A DNA stretch of 64,000 nucleotides from Comamonas fluminis (GTDB lineage Bacteria; Pseudomonadota; Gammaproteobacteria; Burkholderiales; Burkholderiaceae_C): contig NZ_CP066783.1 in assembly GCF_019186805.1 (NCBI RefSeq), forward strand, positions 2,741,501 to 2,805,500, given 5' to 3'. Positions 55,038-61,518 of this stretch are shown here, piece by piece. Within the stretch, counting starts at the first letter, position 1. Each line of letters starts with the position of its first letter. The notes beneath the pieces are model-generated. The model had not been told where the DNA came from. It did not search any database and worked only from the letters and a program-made list of their open reading frames with translations. A program made the position numbers and the translations under genes.

Positions 55038-55660
55038 TGCTGGGGCGGCACTTTGTGGTGCACTCGCAGCTGAGTGTGGGCCGCTCAGGTGCAATGGCCT
55101 ATCAAAACAAGCTGCTGCTGCGCCAGGGTGAGAATGACATGGCTTGCGGGCACCACTGTGTGTTGATGGCTTTGATGCTGTTGGGCCAGGTGTCACGCGA
55201 TGCCCTATATGAAAGCGACCTTGACGCACGCCTGATGGAAGTGAGCGCCATCGGCCAAGCTCTGTACTTCAGCGGCTGTAGCAGCGCAGCCATCAGAGAG
55301 CAGTTTGCCCCGTTTTCTGAGCAACTGCAGTGCCGCCAGCTGCGCCGCAATGTTGAGGCCCGCACGGTGGCCGCGCTGGAATCTGACCATGTGTGCCTGG
55401 TGCGTTTCACTTCACCCAGCTACAGCCATTGGGTGCTGGCTGTGGGCGTAATGTATGCCGATGGCAAGCCACATTCCCTGCTGGTGCTCGATCCCTTGAT
55501 GGATGGAGTGCCGCTCACTCCCTGGAATGCTTTGCTGGAGCATTGGGGCAGCAAAAAGCTGCGCAACACCAATGCCCGCTGGTCAGAAAAAGCCACCTTG
55601 GACAAGGTGGTGCAAGTCGGTTTGCGCAGCCGCCGTGGCACGGCCATTGAACTGGCTTGA
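55037..55660 (+). CDS. C39-like cysteine peptidase domain protein
   Basis: A 207-residue protein with the pattern of a papain-like C39 peptidase: Gln30 as oxyanion residue, Cys37 in NDMACGHHC as nucleophile, His131 in YSHWVLAVG and Asp152 in LVLDPL. C39 domains usually trim double-glycine leaders in bacteriocin exporters, but here the domain stands alone, without ABC transporter or signal peptide, so it would act in the cytoplasm. It is translationally coupled to the small GDWGD protein and followed by a 428-residue unknown protein, which is the obvious candidate partner or substrate. Confidence 0.7.
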   Translation: MLGRHFVVHSQLSVGRSGAMAYQNKLLLRQGENDMACGHHCVLMALMLLGQVSRDALYESDLDARLMEVSAIGQALYFSGCSSAAIREQFAPFSEQLQCRQLRRNVEARTVAALESDHVCLVRFTSPSYSHWVLAVGVMYADGKPHSLLVLDPLMDGVPLTPWNALLEHWGSKKLRNTNARWSEKATLDKVVQVGLRSRRGTAIELA

Positions 55661-55778
55661 GTTTCAGTTTCTCGCTCTCTTTTTCCTGATTTCCCTTGTG
55701 CACGTTGTGCGCCTGGTGCTTGGCTTTTGAGGCTGCACTCAGGTGGCGTTGCGGCGTGCCTGTTTTGAAAGTTTGACC

Positions 55779-57062
55779 ATGCACCCTTATCACTTGAGGT
55801 GGTACCGCTACCGGCGTTTGTTGGCGGCGGTGATGACCTTGCCTGCACTGGATACCTCAACGCCTGTTCCGCATGAATTCAGCGGCCAGTGGCCGTGCTG
55901 TTTCAATGGCTGCGCTGAAGCTGGCCGCTATGTGCATGCTTCAAAGCCATGCATGGAGCCGCAATCGGCCATGGTGCTCGAATTGGTTGATGCTGCTTTG
56001 CAGGCGATTGAGCCAATCAGCCAGCGCACCGCAGCCTGGCAGGCATTTGCGCAGTGTGCGGTGCCCCAGTTGGGCTTGGGCAGCTTGGCACGGCTGGTGG
56101 CACTGCTGCAGCAATACGAGTCTGATGACGATGCCGAACTGGCCCTTTTGCTGTGGCAAGGTGAAATCACCCAACCAGTAGCTGCACTCAAGGCCGTGCA
56201 GCGTTTACGCCGCCTGGTCGCATTCTTGCAAAGCCAGGGCATCACGGATGCAGCCAACTGGCTGCAGTGGTGGGATTCGGCAGATGCGCAAGCGGTTGTG
56301 CACGGTGCACCGCATCAAGCGCCAGACACGATCAACGCTTTGCTGTGGCACTTGGACAGCGGGCGCTGTGATGTACCTTGGGTGCTGACGTTTGCAAGGC
56401 GGGTGCTCGGTCAGGCTCCTGCGTATGGTCACGCCATGCTGGCTATTCAAGAAATGGCCGAAGCCATGAACCTGAGTGCCAAGGCTTTAGCCAGGCGCAT
56501 TGCGTGGCATGAACGGTTGTTTCAAGCATTGGGCGATGTGCCCGAGCTTCGACTGGCGTGGTGGCGGTGCGTGAAGCGCACTCTGCAAGCCCAACTGACC
56601 AACGCTACAGCGGTCAAACTGCAAGTGCAGGGAGTCAAAGAGCCTTTGCCGCTGTCGCTGGGCTTGCACCTGCGCCAGGGTCAACCCATGCTGACGATTC
56701 AGCTTCCCCGTGCATTTGGCGCAGCACCAGCATGGCCCAACTTGACCATGGTGCAACTGCGGCAAGACGGCTGGGGGCCTGGGCTGAGGCTACGCTTGCT
56801 GCTGCAAGGCGAAGGAGTGTTACCAGCTCAGCTGCAGCTGGACATCGCAAAACGCTGGAAAGCGGCACAGCTGCAGCCACCAGTGTTTGAGCGCATCAGT
56901 GCCACCAAGTGGGAAATCAGCTGCTGTTGGTGTGATGGACTGTGGAATCCTTCCGGTATGAGTCTGGCTGATGTGGCCGACTGGGCCACGGACACAGCGC
57001 TGCAAGTGACGGAATATGTGCAGTTGCTCAAAGGTATGCTCAGGCGTGAAGCCATCAAATAA
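55779..57062 (+). CDS. Unknown large island protein next to the C39-like peptidase
   Basis: A 427-residue protein, rich in Trp, Leu and Ala, predicted mostly helical in its first 290 residues and beta-rich afterwards (LPLSLGLHLRQGQPMLTIQLP, KWEISCCWC). I recognise no family. Cys pairs occur near residues 40-45 and at the C-terminus (CCWC). ATG 55779 is taken as start; a GTG at 55743 with GAGG upstream is a real alternative and would add 12 residues. It is the last gene before attR and probably co-transcribed with the two genes before it. Confidence 0.65.
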   Translation: MHPYHLRWYRYRRLLAAVMTLPALDTSTPVPHEFSGQWPCCFNGCAEAGRYVHASKPCMEPQSAMVLELVDAALQAIEPISQRTAAWQAFAQCAVPQLGLGSLARLVALLQQYESDDDAELALLLWQGEITQPVAALKAVQRLRRLVAFLQSQGITDAANWLQWWDSADAQAVVHGAPHQAPDTINALLWHLDSGRCDVPWVLTFARRVLGQAPAYGHAMLAIQEMAEAMNLSAKALARRIAWHERLFQALGDVPELRLAWWRCVKRTLQAQLTNATAVKLQVQGVKEPLPLSLGLHLRQGQPMLTIQLPRAFGAAPAWPNLTMVQLRQDGWGPGLRLRLLLQGEGVLPAQLQLDIAKRWKAAQLQPPVFERISATKWEISCCWCDGLWNPSGMSLADVADWATDTALQVTEYVQLLKGMLRREAIK

Positions 57063-57231
57063 AGGCTACAGTATTGATGAGCATGCCCACGCCATGAGTG
57101 CAGCACCATGCGACTACAGCCAATTCCTTTGACGGTAGAAGTGACGGTACTGCTCTACTCAGTTAGCCCCAGTACCTGTACAGCACCGTGCTGTAGCATT
57201 CGAGAAAGGCTCAATTTTTTAGCTATTGACA

Positions 57232-57246
57232 ATTGAGTGGGAATAA
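57232..57246 (+). repeat. attR: right attachment repeat of the island
   Basis: ATTGAGTGGGAATAA repeats the guaA 3' end (attL at 23583-23597) with one mismatch. In frame it still encodes Ile-Glu-Trp-Glu-stop. It marks the right boundary of the island. Confidence 0.88.
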
Positions 57247-57287
57247 AGAAGCGCCTCGGCAACGAGCACTCTTAGGTTCTCTTCATC

Positions 57288-57314
57288 AAAGCCCGTGATT
57301 TCACGGGCTTTTTT
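57288..57314 (+). terminator. Original guaA terminator, stranded beyond attR
   Basis: AAAGCCCGTGA and TCACGGGCTTT form an 11-bp stem followed by TTTTG. It lies 41 bp after the stop-codon copy in attR, the spacing expected for the native terminator of guaA before the island inserted. Confidence 0.85.
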
Positions 57315-57445
57315 GTTTTCTACGACTACCGCCAAGGAACTGATGCCTAGCGCTTCGCCAAGCCAAAGAAACCTGGTCCATCGAGAGCTCAGCCCCCTGT
57401 TGCTCAAGCGGTACAAATTTCTCATGAAACTGATTAAATTAACAG

Positions 57446-57465
57446 TACTGTTTTAATTTACAGTA
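57446..57465. promoter_or_regulatory. LexA box
   Basis: TACTGTTTTAATTTACAGTA has the full CTGT-N8-ACAG dyad with flanking TA on both sides, equal in quality to strong SOS boxes. A -10-like TATTAT at 57464-57469 overlaps its right end, with TTAACA upstream, so it should repress rightward transcription until DNA damage. The first downstream ORF with a good ribosome site starts at 57580. Confidence 0.85.
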
Positions 57466-57579
57466 TTATTCACACTATTCACTGCTGGCCGAAGAAGTGC
57501 ATCAGACCCAAAGTCCACCGACTCGCTCGCACTCTTCAACCGGCTCGCGCAACCTGCCCCCTCATACCAAGGAGCGTCT

Positions 57580-57654
57580 ATGTTCTACCGTGAGATTTCT
57601 CAACCCGTTGATGACGACCTCGTGCAGCGACTGCGTGAGAAGGGAGGCCTGTGA
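57580..57654 (+). CDS. 24-codon small ORF downstream of the LexA box
   Basis: The ORF encodes 24 residues (MFYREISQPVDDDLVQRLRE then KGGL), mixed and mostly charged. It has a strong AAGGAG 5 nt before the ATG. Its stop overlaps a GTG that opens the next small ORF (GTGA), so it may serve as a translated leader for it. The SOS-type operator upstream makes it worth keeping, although peptides of this size cannot be confirmed by reading alone. Confidence 0.5.
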   Translation: MFYREISQPVDDDLVQRLREKGGL

Positions 57655-57740
57655 AATGGCCGCACATCCCCACGCTGCTTCTGACTCTGTGTCTGGCGCT
57701 GTTGCTGCTGCTGGCAAGCACACTGGAACAACGCTTCTAA
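57651..57740 (+). CDS. 29-residue hydrophobic peptide, possible SOS-induced membrane peptide
   Basis: The GTG-started frame encodes 29 residues: a short basic/aromatic start (MKWPHIP), a leucine-rich membrane-length core (about 8-24) and a charged end (LEQRF). Size, topology and LexA control recall TisB-type toxins. Leucine codons are nearly all CTG and GC3 is high, favouring this frame over the overlapping one. The caveat is that AGGGAGG lies only 3 nt from this GTG but 8 nt from an ATG at 57656 in another frame, which could encode a longer protein joining the exported ORF at 57818. Confidence 0.45.
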   Translation: MKWPHIPTLLLTLCLALLLLLASTLEQRF

Positions 57741-57817
57741 GCACTGCAGGTGCAAACCGCCAAGCATTCAAAAGTGATAGCTGTATCCGCTTTTCCAACA
57801 AGCGTCAGACTGGAAAT

Positions 57818-58015
57818 ATGATGAAGAAAACCATTGAGTGCTTAGTCCTCATCTCCGCCATTTTCATGGGAGCACTTTGGCTGGCCACGCCAAGTGCACA
57901 AGCCAACGAGCCTGCAACCCTCACCAAGTCCGCACGCGACGAGTTTGCCTGCCCTGGCATGCATGCCCAATGGCTTGATGAGCACACAGTCCAATGTCTG
58001 CGCGAGCTTCCCTGA
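57818..58015 (+). CDS. Small exported protein
   Basis: A 65-residue protein with a signal peptide (MMKKTIECLVLISAIFMGAL, then WLATPSAQA before NEPA). The mature part is about 35 residues with two cysteines (FACPGMHAQWLDEHTVQCL). I do not recognise the family. GGAA lies close to the tandem ATG; the same frame opens upstream from an ATG at 57656, which would bury the signal peptide inside a longer protein. The tandem ATG is therefore preferred. Control by the LexA box upstream is possible. Confidence 0.55.
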   Translation: MMKKTIECLVLISAIFMGALWLATPSAQANEPATLTKSARDEFACPGMHAQWLDEHTVQCLRELP

Positions 58016-58125
58016 GCCAATGCCGTTCAGCACTCGATTTTCAGCACATGCCATCGAAAACAGACGCTACCCCGGGTTCCCCACATCAAAAGCAGCATGC
58101 TTTCAATGACTCAATCGCTTCCCAG

Positions 58126-58171
58126 GGCCCCAATGGCATCATTTTTTGCAGAAATTGATGCCATTGGGGCC
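58126..58171. other. Perfect 16-bp inverted repeat upstream of tRNA-Pro
   Basis: GGCCCCAATGGCATCA and TGATGCCATTGGGGCC flank a 14-nt spacer. No T run follows in either direction. It may be a small-RNA or terminator-like hairpin, or a dispersed intergenic element. It ends 44 bp before the tRNA gene. Confidence 0.6.
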
Positions 58172-58215
58172 ATTGAAGAAATTTTCACCTCAGAACTAGA
58201 TTATATTTATGGCTT

Positions 58216-58292
58216 CGGAGCGTAGCGCAGCCTGGTAGCGCATCTGCTTTGGGAGCAGAGGGTCGCGAGTTCGAATCCCGCCGCTCCGACCA
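58216..58292 (+). tRNA. tRNA-Pro (anticodon UGG)
   Basis: A 77-nt cloverleaf with acceptor CGGAGCG/CGCTCCG, D-arm GCGC...GCGC, anticodon stem CTGC/GCAG around TTTGGGA (anticodon TGG), T-loop TTCGAAT and an encoded CCA end. The T-stem has one A-C mismatch. tRNA genes are common integration sites, but no repeat of its 3' end is seen in this window. Confidence 0.97.
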
Positions 58293-58546
58293 TATGATTC
58301 AAGGGCTTGGCTGAGAAATCGGCTAAGCCCTTTAGTCTTTCTGGGGCCAAGGGGTAAACAGCAAGCAGCCCATTCCCCGCTTTGATACCTTACCCCGTAC
58401 CGCAGGCTTGCTGCAGTCGCGGCAGAAAAAGCCTCCCTGCCGCCTGCCCATCAGGCAACACTGCCAGCAGCTACCAATGCGGGCACACCAGCACTGGTAG
58501 CCGTGCCTCCAATGATTTTCCCTAGCCCTGCCACAGAGCCGAGGAG

Positions 58547-60553
58547 TTATTCGCCTGTCGAGGTCATCGCATTCTTGGCGTGCAGCAGGCGTGCGGTCTT
58601 TGCATTGACCGTGTCTGTTACCACCAGTTGAATGCCTAAGCCAGCAGCCGTCTCGGTCATGGCCTGCAGCAGATAGGATGCACCTGGGCTTTGCCATGCC
58701 AGCTCCGTAAATTCACCGCCCAGCTTCACGTAGCGCAAAGGCATTTTGTGCAGTTGCGTCAACGCCTGCGGCTGCTGATCCAGGCGCCGCAACCCAACCC
58801 CGACGCCAAAGGTTTGCATCGTCTGGCAGAACTTGAGAACTTCTTCGGGATAGGCGATCAAGCCGTGCGCATCCAGCTCAAGGCAGAGTTTGGATACATG
58901 GTCTTCCCATTCCCGATCCTGCAATTGCTCGGTCAGGCGCAGCAGGAATTCGGGCTGAGTCAATGACGGCAAAGAGACGCGCAGCACCAGTTCAGACTCA
59001 GGCTGACGCTGCAGCCAGGCCAGCCCCAGGGCCACCGCACGCAAATCAAAGTCGGCCGAGAGCCCCAGCCTCACGGCGACTGGCAGGAACAGCGCGCCAC
59101 CCAGCATTTCACCAGAGACGGCTCGCAGGTTCAACGAGGCCTCAAACCGCTTTTGCACACCTGTCGCACCATTGAGGAGCATGGGCTGCACGGAAAGCGA
59201 CAACACACCGGGCGTTTCCAGAGAGGAAATCAGCATCTGGCGCCAAAGTGTCTCCCCCGCCATATTGGAGACAACTTCGTCATCTCCATAGGCCACATAT
59301 TCCACCTCGGCCTGCCCCGAGCTTTCGGCGCGCATCAGCCCGTAGTCCAGGCGCGAAAGCACGCCTGTTACAGAACTTGAAGGGGAATAGTCTGTCAGGG
59401 CGAAGCTCCAGCGGCACCAGTGGCCTCCGGTCAGCGTCACCCGCATGGACAGAAGAACCTGCTGAATCTGCTGCACCAGAGTCATTGCCTGAGGCCCGGC
59501 GAGTGCGGGCATGAGCACCACGAAGTCCGAGCCATTGAGGCGCGCCAGTTGCGCCGCCTTGCTGCCGGATTGCGCCTGCAGCACCTCATTGACATGCTGC
59601 CCCACCGAGGTCAGCCAGCCATCTGCACTCGCGCGCGACATCTGGGCATTCAATGCCAGCAAGTCACGCTGGCGAAACAGCATGACAAAGCCATGTGCAG
59701 CCGCACCATCGCTGCCGGTCAGCGCACGGCGCAGTTCGTTGACGAAGTATTTGCGATTGGGCAACTGGGTCACCGGATCACGATTGACTTCAAGCTCCAG
59801 CGACTCAATCCGCGCAATCTGCTCCAGCGACGTGGCCTGTACACGCTCACGTGTGTCTGCAATCGCACTCAGAACCGGCAGCAGTTCCGCCACCATGGCA
59901 CGATTGCCCAGTACATGGGGCGTGCCAACATCTGCAAGGTCTGTATGGTGACCAATGGCCTGCACCTGCGCGGAAATTTCTTGCTGCAGCAATTTTCTGA
60001 ACCATTTGATGAGCAGCACCACAAAAAGCGCCCATGCCAGGCCGGCGGCCATGACCAGCGCGGCCATTCGCACGCTGCTGCCCCATAGCGCCTGGCGGGC
60101 ATAAGCGTCATCGACTTCCAGCGTCAACTGCCCTACCTGCTTCCAGCCGTCACTGATAAAGCGCTGCGCGCTGGGCGCATTCAAGGGCAGCAGGTCGCTG
60201 AACCATTGCGGCGCAGCATCACTGCCTGGTCGGACACTTGCCCTTCCATTGACTGCAATGCGATCCTGAGCGCGGCGCTCGAACAAGGTCTGACCTTGTG
60301 GCGATGTGAGGCGAATCAGCTTGAACTGGCCACCATCAAACAAGGCCATCATCAAAAGCTCTTGCGTCACCGCATCCTGGTTGGCAGGCTGGGAAAGTGA
60401 CAGCGCAAGCGAAGACGCCGCATTCTCACTCTCTGACTGCAACTGACCATCAAGGTATTGGCGCGCGGCACCAATGCTGAAAGCCAGGGTGCCCGCCAGA
60501 ATCGCCAAAATGGCAACTGTCACGCTCAACAAAAGCTGCTTCAGCAAAGACAT
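58547..60553 (-). CDS. lapD: LapD-type c-di-GMP receptor with degenerate GGDEF and EAL domains
   Basis: A 668-residue inner-membrane protein. A first membrane helix (about 7-29), a periplasmic LapD/MoxY-type sensor (about 30-155), a second helix (about 160-182) and a HAMP-like segment lead to GGDEF and EAL domains. The GGDEF loop reads NGSDF and the EAL signature is lost (SVQPML), so it should bind but not make or cut c-di-GMP. In Pseudomonas, LapD bound to c-di-GMP sequesters the protease LapG and so keeps the adhesin on the surface. LapG and the adhesin are encoded just upstream on the same strand. Confidence 0.92.
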   Translation of the reverse strand: MSLLKQLLLSVTVAILAILAGTLAFSIGAARQYLDGQLQSESENAASSLALSLSQPANQDAVTQELLMMALFDGGQFKLIRLTSPQGQTLFERRAQDRIAVNGRASVRPGSDAAPQWFSDLLPLNAPSAQRFISDGWKQVGQLTLEVDDAYARQALWGSSVRMAALVMAAGLAWALFVVLLIKWFRKLLQQEISAQVQAIGHHTDLADVGTPHVLGNRAMVAELLPVLSAIADTRERVQATSLEQIARIESLELEVNRDPVTQLPNRKYFVNELRRALTGSDGAAAHGFVMLFRQRDLLALNAQMSRASADGWLTSVGQHVNEVLQAQSGSKAAQLARLNGSDFVVLMPALAGPQAMTLVQQIQQVLLSMRVTLTGGHWCRWSFALTDYSPSSSVTGVLSRLDYGLMRAESSGQAEVEYVAYGDDEVVSNMAGETLWRQMLISSLETPGVLSLSVQPMLLNGATGVQKRFEASLNLRAVSGEMLGGALFLPVAVRLGLSADFDLRAVALGLAWLQRQPESELVLRVSLPSLTQPEFLLRLTEQLQDREWEDHVSKLCLELDAHGLIAYPEEVLKFCQTMQTFGVGVGLRRLDQQPQALTQLHKMPLRYVKLGGEFTELAWQSPGASYLLQAMTETAAGLGIQLVVTDTVNAKTARLLHAKNAMTSTGE

Positions 60554-60587
60554 TGCACCACCCCACTCAAACCATGCAATACGCGAT

Positions 60588-61316
60588 TCATGGCAAAAAT
60601 CCTTCCTGTTTCATACGCGCCAGCAAGTCCCGCCAACGCGTGATGCGATCTACCGACGCAGGCTGAGCTCCGGCCACATAAACACCTTGCGCATTGAAGC
60701 TGAACACGGGTGTCAGGTCCTTACGCTGGCTGGACGGCATGATGTTGTCCAGCATGCTGTCCAGCACCAGAGGCTCGGCCACTGGGGTCTCGTAATAGCC
60801 CAGCACCATATGGGCAATGCTCAGATTGCTGCCAGCGCCGCCCATGCGCGCTCGCACATAGATCAGCCGCAGCCTATCGCCCGGCACCCCCAGCCGCAGC
60901 AACGAAAAATACTTGCCGATCACATAGTCCTCGCAGTCCCCTGCTCCTTTGCCCAAGGTCTCCAGCGGCGTGGCCCAGTAATCAGGCTGCGACCAAAGCA
61001 TGCTGTCCTCCGTCTGTACCACAGCACGGTTCCAGAACTCATTGATCGAGGACAACTGCTGCTGAAGCGGCTTGTTCTTTTGCCCATCCAGCATGGCCAG
61101 CCAGGCGTTCAAGGCCTTTGCACCCGGCGCACCATAGCGTGACTGCATGCTGGCATGCATGCGACTGGCATCAAAGTCCAATGCCAGCGCATTCAGGCCC
61201 GGCCGCAAAGCCGAGGCCGTCAGCACAGCCAGCCCGCCCCAAAGCACAGCTCTACGCGACAGACGCGGCCGTTGCCCCTCATGGACGGGGAAAGACAGAT
61301 GGGGCTGAGAACTCAA
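60588..61316 (-). CDS. lapG: LapG-type periplasmic transglutaminase-like cysteine protease
   Basis: A 242-residue protease of the BTLCP family. The Cys-His-Asp triad is Cys128 in GAGDCEDYVIGKY, His169 in SIAHMVLGY and Asp186 in LVLDSMLDNI; Ca2+-binding acidic residues lie nearby. It cleaves the N-terminal retention module of the surface adhesin when c-di-GMP is low. The leader contains LSRRAVLWGGLAVLTASAL, a twin-arginine-like signal, unlike the Sec leaders usual for LapG. The frame starts at a TTG without a clear ribosome site, so the true start is uncertain. It lies 34 bp upstream of lapD and is probably co-transcribed with it. Confidence 0.92.
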   Translation of the reverse strand: MSSQPHLSFPVHEGQRPRLSRRAVLWGGLAVLTASALRPGLNALALDFDASRMHASMQSRYGAPGAKALNAWLAMLDGQKNKPLQQQLSSINEFWNRAVVQTEDSMLWSQPDYWATPLETLGKGAGDCEDYVIGKYFSLLRLGVPGDRLRLIYVRARMGGAGSNLSIAHMVLGYYETPVAEPLVLDSMLDNIMPSSQRKDLTPVFSFNAQGVYVAGAQPASVDRITRWRDLLARMKQEGFLP

Positions 61317-61473
61317 GTGAGTGACAGATCAAAGAAAGCGTCAGAGAAATAAGGCTCTGGCGCTTACTGGTATTACGGGAACAGCTATGTTTTTTGAAGA
61401 CTGATGCCGCCTGGCACCAAGACTCAAAGCATAACTGTAACCATTTGCACAATTCACGTGAACTGCACTGCCT

Positions 61474-61506
61474 CATCAGGGGCAGGACTGAGTCCTCCCC
61501 CTGATG
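61474..61506 (-). terminator. Hairpin after the adhesin gene
   Basis: CATCAGGGG pairs with CCCCTGATG around inner AGGACT/AGTCCT arms, 12 nt after the adhesin stop. There is no T run, so termination here would be weak or Rho-dependent. Confidence 0.5.
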
Positions 61507-61518
61507 ATTAAAGGCGCC

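Larger units (their letters stand above)
23598..57246. mobile_element. guaA-integrated genomic island, about 33.6 kb
   Basis: The island is defined by a 15-bp direct repeat at both ends, an integrase as first gene, lower and patchier GC than the flanks, and displacement of the guaA terminator to just beyond the right repeat. Cargo is mostly defence-type: Res/Mod/SNF2, Fic, an Eleos-like dynamin pair and a Rad50-like ATPase, plus two IS481-type copies. I see no conjugation genes, so it is probably mobilised passively or by a helper element. Confidence 0.88.

Noticed and set aside
57219..57425. A 68-codon minus-strand ORF starting beside the LexA box
   Set aside because: It runs through the guaA terminator hairpin and the attachment repeat and lacks a ribosome site, so it is unlikely to be translated.
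58216..58292. tRNA-Pro as the island integration site
   Set aside because: No partial duplicate of the tRNA 3' end is present in the window, whereas the guaA repeat pair fits the integrase position.
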